Of a stretch of 64,000 nt of DNA, positions 14,499 to 23,882 are shown piece by piece. The stretch covers positions 868,001 through 932,000 of the forward strand of contig NZ_CP138200.1 of NCBI RefSeq assembly GCF_050859025.1. Direction: 5' to 3'. This DNA is from Wukongibacter sp050859025 (GTDB taxonomy: Bacteria > Bacillota > Clostridia > Peptostreptococcales > Caminicellaceae). How positions within the stretch are numbered: position 1 is the first letter of the stretch; each line of letters begins with the position of its first letter. The position numbers and the translations under genes are program-made. Below the pieces are notes generated by a model, which ran no database searches, was not told the DNA's origin, and worked only from the letters and a program-made list of their open reading frames with translations.

Positions 14499-17400
14499 AT
14501 GTATAAAAAGAACAAACTACTAGTACTATTGTTATCCATGATTCTTCTAGTTTATTCGTTAAGCCCATTTTCTATTAGTTATGCGAATAGTAACAATGTC
14601 ACTGTAGAAAAAACTGTCAATCCTGATTCTATTTTTGTAGATGAAGAGGCAGAAATAACCCTCTCGGTTAAGGGTACGCCACCAGTAAATTTCATAGTAC
14701 CAAATGATGTAATACTTATTATAGATAAATCGGGAAGTATGAGTCCTAATCATAAGCCCAATAATGGTGAAGATAAAATTGCTAATGCAAGAGATGCTGC
14801 TAAAGGATTTATAGATTTAATGGATATGAGTAAGCATAGAGTTGGAGTAGTTGATTTTAGCTCACCAGAAATTACTAATTCATTTGAATTAACTACAGAT
14901 GCTGAAAGTGCAAAGGCATACATTGATGGTATTAATGCAAATGGTTCAACTGCAACAGGCGATGCAATATATACAGCTATGCAGCTTTTAAGTGCAAAAC
15001 GGGATGAAGCACAACCGGTCATTGTATTGTTAACCGATGGTGAGGCTACCATTCCGAAGGATGGACCAACCAGTGCTTTTGAGTATGCTAAAGAGGCGGC
15101 TTCAGCAGCTAAAGATGAAAGCATTGTATTCTATACTATTGCTCTTTTAAATGTAGGAGAGAATCCTGATGCCAGTGCTCCGAACCTTCTTCTAAAAGAG
15201 ATGGCAACAACTGCACAGCATCATCACTTTGTGCTGGGATCTATTGGTTTAGCTGAGATTTATAATAAAATTGTACAGGAAATCGGTAAAGCCAGCGCAT
15301 ATAATGTGATATTAACTGATATAGTTGCCTCAGAATTTGAGATTGTTCCTGATTCATATAAAGATAATATTCCACAACCTAGAGTAGAAGGCAACAAATT
15401 GATTTGGGAATTTCAAGAACTTAAGGAAGAAGAACTTACTTTTAAATATAAAGTACGTCATAAAGATGGAGAAAGGGTTGGAGAACTACCAATATCAACA
15501 GGTTCAAACATCACATATTTAGACTATGAGGATAAACGTATTAATGATGATGTCCCTTCAAAATTAATTACAGTAAAACATTATGCTCCAAATATTACGA
15601 ATTTAAGTCAAGATTCTTGTGACATCAAGGGTGAAGAAGTAATTACCATTTTTGGTGAATATTTTAGAGAAGGATTAACAGTAAAGTTCGGTGATATTGA
15701 TGCTACTGTTGAGGAAGCTATTGATTCTACTCAGGTGAAGGTTATGGTGCCCACAGGAAAGCAAGGTGATACAACTATTACCTTGACCAATGACGATGGA
15801 CAAAAAGATACCGCTCAATTCAAATATACAGCTCAACCAGTAGTCAATAAAATAGAACCATCTAGTGGTTTTGTATCAGGGGATACACGGGTACAGATAG
15901 ATGGACAATACTTTATGGAGAATATTCAGGTGAAATTTGGAGAAAGCATAGCGTCAAATGTTGTTGTATCCAATAATGGAACCACTATTTTCGCTAATAC
16001 ACCTGCAGCTTCAGCAGCCGGTGCAGTTAATGTAGAGTTGACTAATCAAGATGAGACAAATATAAGTGTTGAGAATGGTTTTACCTATAAGTTGCCTCCA
16101 GCACCAGAGATTGAATTAATAAATCCAATGGAAGGCAAAGTGACTGGAAATGAAATAGTTTACATAGAAGGAGCAAATTTTACACCTACATCTGAAGTTT
16201 ATTTTGGTGAAAAGAAAGGTGGCGGATATTATTATCATGATGAAACAAAAATACGAGTTATAACACCATCAGTAGATGAGGCAGGTGCGGTAGATGTAAA
16301 GGTAGTCAATCCCGATGGACAATATGAAACCGTAGAAAAAGGATTTACTTATATAGAAACTGAACCACCAAATACAGTAGAACCTAAAATTATTTCCGTA
16401 ACCCCAAATGAAGGTGTAGTGGGTGGAAATGAGATAGTACAAATAGAAGGAGAGAATTTTGAACTCGGAAGTGAAGTATATTTTGGTGACAAGAAGGCAG
16501 GAGGTTATTACCGTTATGATGATAAAAAAATACGTGTAACTACTCCTGCAGCAGACGTAGCAGGTGCAGTAGATGTAAAGGTAGTTAATCCTGGAGGGAA
16601 GTATGCAGTCTTATCAGGAGGATTTACTTATACGGAAACTGAGCCACCAAATTCGGTAGAACCTAAAATTATTTCCGTAACCCCAAATGAAGGTGTAGTG
16701 GGTGGAAATGAGATAGTACAAATAGAAGGAGAGAATTTTGAACTCGGAAGTGAAGTATATTTTGGTGACAAGAAGGCAGGAGGTTATTACCGTTATGATG
16801 ATAAAAAAATACGTGTAACTACTCCTGCAGCAGACGTAGCAGGTGCAGTAGATGTAAAGGTAGTTAATCCTGGAGGGAAGTATGCAGTCTTATCAGGAGG
16901 ATTTACTTATACGGAAACTGAGCCACCAAATTCGGTAGAACCTGAAATTATTTCTGTAACTCCAAATGAAGGTGTAGTGGGTGGAAATGAGATAGTATAT
17001 GTAGAAGGAAATAATTTCGAACTTGGAAGTGAAGTATACTTTGGTGACAAGAAGGCAGGAGGTTATTACCGTTATAGTGATAAAAAAATACGTGTAACTA
17101 CTCCCGCAGCAGACGCAGCAGGTGAAGTAGATGTAAAGGTGGTTAATCCTGGCGGGAAGTATGCAGCCCTATCAGGAGGATTTACTTATACGGAAACTGA
17201 ACCACCAAATTCAGTAGAACCCGAAATTATCTCTGTAACTCCAAATGAAGGTGTAGTGGGTGGAAATGAGATAGTATATGTAGAAGGAAATAATTTTGAA
17301 CTTGGAAGTGAAGTATACTTTGGTGATAAGAAGGCAGGAGCTTATTATCGTTATAGTGATAAAAAAATACGTGTAGCTACTCCCGCAGCAGACGCAGCAG

Positions 17401-18836
17401 GTGCAGTAGATGTAAAGGTAGTTAATCCTGGTGGGAAGTATTCCACTCTATCAGGAGGATTTACTTATATGGAATCGGAACCACCAAACACAGTGGAGCC
17501 AGTAATAAATTCCATAACTCCAAATGAAGGTGAATTAAAGGGGAATTATGCAATCTATATTGAAGGAAGTAACTTTGAACCTGGTGGAGAAGTATACTTT
17601 GGTGACAAAAAGGCTACGGGATATTACCGCTATAGTGATATAAAGATACGTGTTCTAAGTCCAGTAGCAGATACGGCTGGTGCCGTAAATGTTAGAGTAG
17701 TAAATCCAGGTGGAGAATCTGTTACTGTTGAAAATGGATTTACCTATATTGAACCACCAGCTCTCCCAGAACCAGAGATTACGCTAATAAGTCCAAATGA
17801 AGGCAAAATGACAGGTAATGAAATTGTATATATAGAGGGTGCGAATTTCACACCAGGTGGAGAGGTATACTTTGGTGACAAAAAGGCAGGAGGTTATTAT
17901 CGCTACAGTGATAATAGAATACGTGCTATAATCCCAGCAGTTGATACAGCTGGAATTGTAGATGTAAAGGTAGTTAATTCTGATGGACAGTTTGCTATAA
18001 TGGCAAATGGATTTACATATACCGAACCACCAGCACCTCCAGCTCCAGAGATTATATCAGTAAGCCCAGCTGAAGGGAAATTAGCTGGTGGTCAAGCTAT
18101 ATATATAGAAGGAGCAAATTTTAGCTCTGGCGGTGAAGTTTATTTTGGCGAAAAGAAAGCCAGTGGATATTATCGTTATAGTGATAACAGAATACGTGCA
18201 ATAAGCCCATTAGCAGATGAGGTTGGAACTGTAGATATAAGGGTCGTAAATCAAGATGGACAGTCGACTACTTTAACAGGTGGATTTACATATAATGCCG
18301 TAGTACCGTCTATTACATCGGTTTCTATTAGCGAAGGTGAAATGTCCGGTAATGAGATTATGTTTATTTACGGGGAAAATTTTGAGGCTAATGCAAAGGT
18401 ATATTTTGGCTCAACTGAAACATCAAGTGTATATCGTTATAGTGACAAAAAAATCCGTGTAATTACACCTAAGGCAGATGCTCCAGGAACTGTAGATATT
18501 ACTATTGAAAATCCCGATGGTTCATCTAATACTTTGAGTAGTGCATTTACATATAAGGAACCACCTGAGGCACCGGCACCAATTATTACATCGGTAACGC
18601 CTAAAGAGGGGGCCAAGAGTGGGAACACCATTGTATTCATCTACGGAGAAAATTTTGAAATCGATACAAAGGTATATTTTGGCTCAGAGGAAGCAACTGG
18701 CTTTTATCGATACAATGATGGGAAGATTCGAGTTCTTTCTCCAGCAGCAGATGTAGCTGGAACTGTAGATATCAAAGTTGAAAATGTAGGTGATAAATCA
18801 GTCATTCTTGTAGATGGATTCACCTATACCGACTAA
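14499..18836 (+). CDS. Large secreted VWA and IPT/TIG repeat protein, probable adhesin
   Basis: 1445 residues with a signal peptide at 1-30. A von Willebrand factor A domain at about 70-265 has an intact metal site (D76-K-S78-G-S80, GSTATGDA at 149-156, D180 in LLTDGEA). A short beta domain follows, then about 12 IPT/TIG immunoglobulin-like repeats from residue 365 to the end, each with an ITSVTPNEG-like start, a VYIEGxNF core and a GGFTY end. Four successive repeats share a 93-residue period, the first two identical in DNA (16383-16661 and 16662-16940). There is no LPxTG, SLH or other anchor at the C-terminus (FTYTD). By family it should bind matrix or cell-surface ligands; its place after flagellin suggests a surface or motility role. 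Confidence 0.85.
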   Translation: MYKKNKLLVLLLSMILLVYSLSPFSISYANSNNVTVEKTVNPDSIFVDEEAEITLSVKGTPPVNFIVPNDVILIIDKSGSMSPNHKPNNGEDKIANARDAAKGFIDLMDMSKHRVGVVDFSSPEITNSFELTTDAESAKAYIDGINANGSTATGDAIYTAMQLLSAKRDEAQPVIVLLTDGEATIPKDGPTSAFEYAKEAASAAKDESIVFYTIALLNVGENPDASAPNLLLKEMATTAQHHHFVLGSIGLAEIYNKIVQEIGKASAYNVILTDIVASEFEIVPDSYKDNIPQPRVEGNKLIWEFQELKEEELTFKYKVRHKDGERVGELPISTGSNITYLDYEDKRINDDVPSKLITVKHYAPNITNLSQDSCDIKGEEVITIFGEYFREGLTVKFGDIDATVEEAIDSTQVKVMVPTGKQGDTTITLTNDDGQKDTAQFKYTAQPVVNKIEPSSGFVSGDTRVQIDGQYFMENIQVKFGESIASNVVVSNNGTTIFANTPAASAAGAVNVELTNQDETNISVENGFTYKLPPAPEIELINPMEGKVTGNEIVYIEGANFTPTSEVYFGEKKGGGYYYHDETKIRVITPSVDEAGAVDVKVVNPDGQYETVEKGFTYIETEPPNTVEPKIISVTPNEGVVGGNEIVQIEGENFELGSEVYFGDKKAGGYYRYDDKKIRVTTPAADVAGAVDVKVVNPGGKYAVLSGGFTYTETEPPNSVEPKIISVTPNEGVVGGNEIVQIEGENFELGSEVYFGDKKAGGYYRYDDKKIRVTTPAADVAGAVDVKVVNPGGKYAVLSGGFTYTETEPPNSVEPEIISVTPNEGVVGGNEIVYVEGNNFELGSEVYFGDKKAGGYYRYSDKKIRVTTPAADAAGEVDVKVVNPGGKYAALSGGFTYTETEPPNSVEPEIISVTPNEGVVGGNEIVYVEGNNFELGSEVYFGDKKAGAYYRYSDKKIRVATPAADAAGAVDVKVVNPGGKYSTLSGGFTYMESEPPNTVEPVINSITPNEGELKGNYAIYIEGSNFEPGGEVYFGDKKATGYYRYSDIKIRVLSPVADTAGAVNVRVVNPGGESVTVENGFTYIEPPALPEPEITLISPNEGKMTGNEIVYIEGANFTPGGEVYFGDKKAGGYYRYSDNRIRAIIPAVDTAGIVDVKVVNSDGQFAIMANGFTYTEPPAPPAPEIISVSPAEGKLAGGQAIYIEGANFSSGGEVYFGEKKASGYYRYSDNRIRAISPLADEVGTVDIRVVNQDGQSTTLTGGFTYNAVVPSITSVSISEGEMSGNEIMFIYGENFEANAKVYFGSTETSSVYRYSDKKIRVITPKADAPGTVDITIENPDGSSNTLSSAFTYKEPPEAPAPIITSVTPKEGAKSGNTIVFIYGENFEIDTKVYFGSEEATGFYRYNDGKIRVLSPAADVAGTVDIKVENVGDKSVILVDGFTYTD
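16383..17498 (+). repeat. Four tandem 279-bp repeats inside the VWA/TIG gene
   Basis: Unit starts at 16383, 16662, 16941 and 17220. Units 1 and 2 appear identical base for base; units 3 and 4 differ at a few sites. Recent slippage or unequal recombination should change the copy number. Confidence 0.9.
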
Positions 18837-18850
18837 CTACTCTTTAAGGA

Positions 18851-18916
18851 AATTCCCAAGCTGATTCTTTAAACTTAAATTCGGTAAGTAAAATACTAAA
18901 AGCTTGGGAGTTTCTA
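18851..18916 (+). terminator. Probable terminator of the VWA/TIG gene
   Basis: AATTCCCAAGCT pairs with AGCTTGGGAGTT across about 38 bases, followed by TTTCTATT. The long loop lowers confidence. Confidence 0.5.
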
Positions 18917-19018
18917 TTAGTGGTGTTTAGATACTAATTATTGTACTATTTTGAGTTTATTTAAAACATTATTTATACAAGTAATCAATATTGATAACAC
19001 AAAGGAGTGTGTATTCTA

Positions 19019-19390
19019 GTGAATTTAGTGACAGCACTTGTTGTTGACGATTCATTATTTATGAGGACACTTATAGGTGATGTGATAAAGGAAATAGGAT
19101 GTACCGATTCATTACATTTTGCAAAGGACGGAGTTGAAGCTCTGGATATTGCAACTGAGTTAAGACCACATTTAGTAACTTTGAACATAACAATGCCTAA
19201 TATGAGTGGCATAGATGTGATAGAAAAAATGCTAGAGATAAGCCCAAAAGCTAAAATCATAATGATCTCAGCTATACACGATAGAAATACAATAGAAAAA
19301 GCAAAGAAAAGGGGAATTGTAAGCTATATTGTTAAGCCTTTTGAAAAAAAAAGTTTGAAGAATATAATTAAGTACCATTTAAAGGGCTAA
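19019..19390 (+). CDS. Stand-alone receiver-like protein lacking the phospho-acceptor Asp
   Basis: 123 residues from the GTG at 19019 (AAAGGAG 11 bases upstream; a GTG at 19007 overlaps that site). It is a single CheY-fold domain with the acidic pair in ALVVDDSLFMR, Ser in IIMISAIHD and the Lys of YIVKPFEKK. The phosphorylation position, normally LxDxxMP, reads TLNITMPNMSG with Asn (codon AAC). So classical phosphorylation is not possible and it is probably a constitutive or protein-interaction receiver. The LVTLxITMPxMxGIDV framework is otherwise that of CheY. It is followed 46 bp later by an HD-GYP-like gene and is probably co-transcribed with it. Confidence 0.88.
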   Translation: MNLVTALVVDDSLFMRTLIGDVIKEIGCTDSLHFAKDGVEALDIATELRPHLVTLNITMPNMSGIDVIEKMLEISPKAKIIMISAIHDRNTIEKAKKRGIVSYIVKPFEKKSLKNIIKYHLKG

Positions 19391-19436
19391 AATTACTGGA
19401 CATGTAAATATCGTAAAAATAGTTGGGGGGATTAAG

Positions 19437-20501
19437 ATGAATAACTTTAATGAAAGAATAAAGATGAAAGTTAACAATTTTATCTTGGGAAAGGTTGTTG
19501 CAGAAAGTATTCATAACGAATTAGGAGCTTTAGTTATTGGTCTTGGAAGTACATTAGATAAACGAGTTATAAGAAAGCTTATACAACTTGGATATACTGA
19601 AATATGGGTTTTTGAAGATAAGAATAGTGAAATTTCAAATGAGAAATCAACACAATTACAAACAGAATTACCCCAAGATATAGATTTTGATTATGAAGAA
19701 CCTCTTAAAATTTATGAGACAATCAAAGATAGCATTGAAAGTATTATCGAAGGAATAGAAGATAAAAAGCAAGTAAGCTTTAAAAAGATATATGGCATTT
19801 CAGACATGTTAATAGACAAATTTACGAATAATCGCGAAATATTGCAAATGATAAAATATTTCAAAGATATAGATAAAACAATATATAGTCACTATATAGT
19901 TGTGGGGTTTCTTTGTCTTATGATGGGAAAATGGATGGATTTTAGTAGAATAAAGATCAGAAATCTAATTTGTGCTGGATTATTACACGATATTAAGGAA
20001 ATAAAGCTTACAAATAATGGAATTTGTGAAAAGCTGAGAGATCCTAATGAATATACTAAATTTGTATATGAGAGCATGCAAAAGATTTTCGGAATGAATT
20101 TAGATATTGCACTAGGAGTTTTGCAGCATAATGAGAGAGAAGACGGATCAGGGTATCCTATGGGAATGAGGGGAGAGCAAATCCATGATTTTGCTAAGAT
20201 CATTGGAATTGCTGATACTTATGATAATCTGATTTCACATTATGTATATAATAATAAGCAATCAGCATTTAAGGTTTTGGAGATTTTTTTTAATAATAGC
20301 TTTGGTCTGTTTAATCCTAAATTTTTACGTGTGTTTTTAAAGAATATTTCCTATTATCACTTAGGGGATATTGTAACTTTAAATACAGGAAAACAAGCGG
20401 AGATCATATTTATTAATCCTAACTACATATCAAGGCCTATAGTGAAGATGGATAATGTATATGTAGATTTGTTTAAGAATAAAGAGTTAGATATTATATA
20501 A
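19437..20501 (+). CDS. HD-GYP-like domain protein, divergent
   Basis: 354 residues behind GGGGGG-ATTAAG-ATG. The N-terminal 130 residues hold the small domain found before many HD-GYP phosphodiesterases (LGKVVAESIHNELGALVIG). The HD-GYP domain (about 140-300) has SHYIVVGFLCLMMGKW, LLHDIKEIKL, LQHNEREDGSGYP and KIIGIADTYDNLIS. The HD pair and GSGYP are kept, but the usual HDxGK is HDIKE and the HHExxDGSGYP motif has one metal-binding His replaced by Asn. It may be a weak or inactive c-di-GMP phosphodiesterase, possibly a sensor. A C-terminal 50-residue beta segment (LGDIVTLNTGKQAEIIFIN) resembles the tail of active relatives. Confidence 0.82.
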   Translation: MNNFNERIKMKVNNFILGKVVAESIHNELGALVIGLGSTLDKRVIRKLIQLGYTEIWVFEDKNSEISNEKSTQLQTELPQDIDFDYEEPLKIYETIKDSIESIIEGIEDKKQVSFKKIYGISDMLIDKFTNNREILQMIKYFKDIDKTIYSHYIVVGFLCLMMGKWMDFSRIKIRNLICAGLLHDIKEIKLTNNGICEKLRDPNEYTKFVYESMQKIFGMNLDIALGVLQHNEREDGSGYPMGMRGEQIHDFAKIIGIADTYDNLISHYVYNNKQSAFKVLEIFFNNSFGLFNPKFLRVFLKNISYYHLGDIVTLNTGKQAEIIFINPNYISRPIVKMDNVYVDLFKNKELDII

Positions 20502-20584
20502 ATTTAGTAAATATCTATAATGTAAAGGCATTTGTTATGCTATAAAAGAAAATATGATTGTTCTTCATTCTAGGAGGTTACGAC

Positions 20585-20758
20585 ATGAATCCAGATATTT
20601 TTCAAAGTAAATTATTTTTGATTTTAACTTATGTTAATAACCTAAATAAACGCAATGTACCTATAAATAGACAGAGAGTATTGGTAAAGACATATGCAAA
20701 TAATTTAAGTATAAAATTAACTAACAATATGGTTTTTGAAATACTTCCCAATGACTAG
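20585..20758 (+). CDS. Small hypothetical protein
   Basis: 57 residues from the ATG at 20585, 7 bases after AGGAGG. Basic in the middle (NNLNKRNVPINRQRVLVKTY), predicted helix plus strand, no membrane segment. It lies 83 bp behind the HD-GYP-like gene and could belong to the same transcript. I do not recognise the family. Confidence 0.55.
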   Translation: MNPDIFQSKLFLILTYVNNLNKRNVPINRQRVLVKTYANNLSIKLTNNMVFEILPND

Positions 20759-21180
20759 AGCAATGCATAGGTTGCAAACATTTTTTTACATTGAAAATTA
20801 AGAGGGATGAACCCTATATAACCTAGCTTAAATCTTTAACTATTATCTGAGTTATGTGATGTTTTTTGTATTATAATGTATTTCCAATATAGTATTACTA
20901 TTAAAGCCTAAATTGCTTTTTAGATATTTATAATTGGTTTTTACAGCACATTGCTTAGGGTAATACTTAATGTGGGTATAGTGCTTAATTTAAACCATAA
21001 TTTAAACCTTCTATATTTTTAGCTACAGGTTTTGAATTTACAATATCATCAACAATTAGAAATTCTACAGAATTAGGTCTCGTATATTGTTCTAGAAAAA
21101 GATTTATTGCAATTTCTATATTTATTTTACAAAATCTAAGCAGCTAGTCAAATATGTTTAAATTGTATAGAAGGAAGGAT
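20759..21180. other. Intergenic with a possible coding remnant on the minus strand
   Basis: Minus-strand bases 20985-21143 are open for about 50 codons without a start (containing EFLIVDDIVNSKPVAKNIEG and ending at a stop), which might be the tail of a lost gene. Otherwise AT-rich, with an AACCCTATATA piece (20811) like the right end of repeat family 1. No promoter identified. Confidence 0.25.
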
Positions 21181-21396
21181 ATGATGGAGAGTTTAAAGAT
21201 CTTTAAGCTAGATGATGAAGAATATATGATAGCTCGAACAAAGGGAGAAGCTTTAGAAAAAATAATACCTGAGTTAGGAATAGAAACAATTTTAAAGAAA
21301 TTTCAAGAGTACCTTAAAATTAATCCTGACTCTACTCATAAAGAATTTATAGATAGCCAAGTGTTACAAATTGAAAATTTAAAGATTGGTACTTGA
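21181..21396 (+). CDS. Small hypothetical protein
   Basis: 71 residues from ATGATG at 21181 with AAGGAAGG upstream. Acidic-basic mixed, helical (DDEEYMIARTKGEALEKIIP, LKKFQEYLKINPDSTHKEF), no signal peptide. Monocistronic by position. I do not recognise the family. Confidence 0.5.
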   Translation: MMESLKIFKLDDEEYMIARTKGEALEKIIPELGIETILKKFQEYLKINPDSTHKEFIDSQVLQIENLKIGT

Positions 21397-21465
21397 TAAA
21401 ATGATTTTCAATGGTAAACTAATTGGAGGTCTTTACTCAAATAGTGTATTAGATACAAAATGGTA

Positions 21466-21518
21466 CTATAGAGATTCCAGCCAAAACTTTAATTTATACA
21501 CATCAAAAATCCCTGAAA
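21466..21518. repeat. Dispersed repeat family 1, left half only
   Basis: CTATAGAGATTCCAGCC, then the ACTTTAATTTATACACATC block. The copy stops where the acetyltransferase remnant becomes readable, so the repeat probably inserted into, or was joined to, that broken gene. Confidence 0.7.
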
Positions 21519-21757
21519 TTTGATATATGGGCAAATGTTGATGTTACAGAGCTCTATAACTACTCTAGGGAGCATAACTTGTCATTTGTTAAGATAATGC
21601 TATATTTGACTGGGAAAGCAGCAAATTCCGTAAAACAGTTTAAATATCGATTTCAAAATGAAAGGGTAATAGTGTTAGTTTCAGAATTTATATATAGGTA
21701 AAAAGCTTTCTGATAAATTATGTTTTCCTCAACTTCATATCAACTGTGATGGAGTAT
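21519..21757 (+). pseudogene. Remnant of a chloramphenicol-acetyltransferase-like gene
   Basis: The frame from 21519 reads FDIWANVDVTELYNYSREHN and then FVKIMLYLTGKAANSVKQFK followed by YRF, which matches the early part of CatA-type O-acetyltransferases (strand, then LYRxxKxxxxSFxxAxLYLxxKAxNSxxxFRYR). A stop follows at 21699. In a shifted frame the next codons read LCFPQLHINCDGV, reminiscent of the catalytic xxVHHxxxDGxH region with the His lost. The start, middle and end of the gene are missing, so no activity is possible. Confidence 0.6.
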
Positions 21758-21770
21758 AAAGTAAAAGTAA

Positions 21771-21828
21771 CTATAGAGGGTCATGACTTTGCCATTGCTA
21801 AGGCTGCCATAACCCTCTATTTCTATGA
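21771..21828. terminator. Hairpin terminator between converging transcripts
   Basis: ATAGAGGGTCATGACTTTGCC pairs imperfectly with GGCTGCCATAACCCTCTAT, followed by TTTCTATG. It lies just beyond the stop of the minus-strand ABC permease and probably serves both directions. Confidence 0.7.
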
Positions 21829-21854
21829 AGTATTAATTTTAAATCTTATAATTC

Positions 21855-23882
21855 TTACTTAAGATACCTTGAAGCACTTTCTTCATTATACCATCCATAA
21901 TGAACTATACCACTCTTAGTATATATAGCTACTATATAGTTATTATTTTTAAAGCTAGAGTTATCAAGGGTCTTTAATATTTCTTCAATTTTCTGTTTAT
22001 CTTTAATTTCTGCCCTTTTAGTATTACCAGTTTTTAAATCCTGCTCAATTTCATAGTCGTCATAGGATTGGCTATAGTCTCTATTAGCCTTTTGTATGAT
22101 TAGATAATCTATTTCTTCAGGCAATATCCTAATATCTTTCAAATATCCTTTTTGTATAAACCATTTCTCTAAATTCGAATATGTTCTTTTAAAGCCAATA
22201 TGAATATTTTGCTGCATATTATCTGCTAAATAGAGTCTAAACCCATAATCATAGGCATCATCATTTGTATCAAATTCAATAGTAGCCCATTCATTTCTAT
22301 CTATCATACTTTCATATGGTTCTGTTAATATTTCTGTTTTTAATATTTCAAAAAGCTCTTTTATTTCATCCTTATTTGAAATGATTTTTTTCTTTCCATA
22401 TCTATAATTTCTTATATTAACAGAATTGACTTTATTTAAATCAAGCTCTAGCAGCAGTTTATTAGATATTTTTTTGTATTCCTTGGATTCATACAACTCT
22501 TTAGTATGTTCATTATTAGCCAATAATGTTTTTGGAACCCTGTAACACCTTAAGATTTTTTTATCATTCTTGTACAGGTATCCTATAGTTATATAAGTCA
22601 TTTCTGAATAGTCCTTCTGATTTTGAATCCTAATTATATCTTCCTTATTGTCAATTATAATTTTATGTATAGCTAGGATTGATTTGATATTCTGATTTTC
22701 AACAAGACCTTTACCGTGGAGGTCAAAATCATTAAAAAATACTTTCTTAACTTGATCTTGAGTGGGAATCCTTCTTTCATATCCAAGTAAATCAACCTTT
22801 ACACCAAGGATAACGATTATTACTACAATTATATATATTATATATCCCTTTAATGATTTTAACACTCGTATTGATTTCTTTATAGTCATTTGAGAAAGAA
22901 AATAGCCCAAAAAAGAACCTATAAAGCCTCCTATCCAAAGCCACAGGATATTTTCTTTTAATGAGTAGAAATAACCGCCGACTAAAAGCATAGAACAAAA
23001 GGTTACTCCGTATTTAAAAGTAGGCTTTAAAATATCAAAGACAATAGTATCCTGGCTCTTTTCTAAATCTCTTTTTTTATACAGCCATAAGCTAAAACCA
23101 TATAGCAAGATGCACAGAGATATATACCACACAACATAGTTTAAGTCTTGACTAATGTTATGTCTTGATACGGGAATAGGAATTATTTTCATAGCAAATG
23201 TATCCCAATTCCTAGCTATTGCTCCAAATCCAAATACAAAGGTATTTAGTGCTGCGCGAATCATTGTTATAATAAAAAATGGAACAAAAGGCAAAATGAA
23301 TGATAAAGCTCCTTGGATGATTGTTATTCCACTAATAGTCGCTGCAAGGACAGATATTAAGAAGAAAACCATACTCATAATTTCCATCTTACAGAACCAG
23401 TATATCGCTTGCTTTGTAGAATAGAGACTGGCTATTTTTTCTACGTCTACGTTATTTCCAAACAACAATCTAAGGTCTACATTTGAAGTTATTTCAGGAA
23501 GTATAGCTGCAAGAATAATTGCATTGAGAGCTATGGGAATAGTTAGTAGAATAATCCCTGAAATAATATGACTGTTTAAAAGCTCGCTTCTTCTAAATGG
23601 ATAGCCATGTATTACTGCCACAGAGTCTTTATTGTGAAGATATCTAAATAGAAGGACACCAAGAAGTATTCCAGCTGTGGCAGAAATTAGACCATGAGCT
23701 TCAAGCCCACTGATAGCCTCGATTACCGATTCTAATTGATATTTGTTCTTGATATTGCTAAAGCTATATACATATAGCGGGCCACTTACAAATATTGCCA
23801 AGAAATATAGTATGCTTACTCCAAAGAAACGTTTTAAATCTTCTAGTATAATTGTCTTATTATAAAACTGTTTTAATTTCAT
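21855..23882 (-). CDS. ABC transporter permease, ABC-2 type with large soluble domain
   Basis: 675 residues from the ATG at 23882, which overlaps the end of the ATPase gene by 23 bases and follows GGAGGTGCC. The N-terminal half has about six to eight membrane segments (LYFLAIFVSGPLYVYSF, GILLGVLLF, IISGIILLTIPIALNAIILA and others) and one more near residue 365 (GYIIYIIVVIIVILGV). The C-terminal 300 residues are hydrophilic and probably outside the cell. With the GntR and ATPase genes it forms a YtrA/YtrB-like operon typical of cell-envelope stress transporters. Substrate unknown. Confidence 0.85.
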   Translation of the reverse strand: MKLKQFYNKTIILEDLKRFFGVSILYFLAIFVSGPLYVYSFSNIKNKYQLESVIEAISGLEAHGLISATAGILLGVLLFRYLHNKDSVAVIHGYPFRRSELLNSHIISGIILLTIPIALNAIILAAILPEITSNVDLRLLFGNNVDVEKIASLYSTKQAIYWFCKMEIMSMVFFLISVLAATISGITIIQGALSFILPFVPFFIITMIRAALNTFVFGFGAIARNWDTFAMKIIPIPVSRHNISQDLNYVVWYISLCILLYGFSLWLYKKRDLEKSQDTIVFDILKPTFKYGVTFCSMLLVGGYFYSLKENILWLWIGGFIGSFLGYFLSQMTIKKSIRVLKSLKGYIIYIIVVIIVILGVKVDLLGYERRIPTQDQVKKVFFNDFDLHGKGLVENQNIKSILAIHKIIIDNKEDIIRIQNQKDYSEMTYITIGYLYKNDKKILRCYRVPKTLLANNEHTKELYESKEYKKISNKLLLELDLNKVNSVNIRNYRYGKKKIISNKDEIKELFEILKTEILTEPYESMIDRNEWATIEFDTNDDAYDYGFRLYLADNMQQNIHIGFKRTYSNLEKWFIQKGYLKDIRILPEEIDYLIIQKANRDYSQSYDDYEIEQDLKTGNTKRAEIKDKQKIEEILKTLDNSSFKNNNYIVAIYTKSGIVHYGWYNEESASRYLK

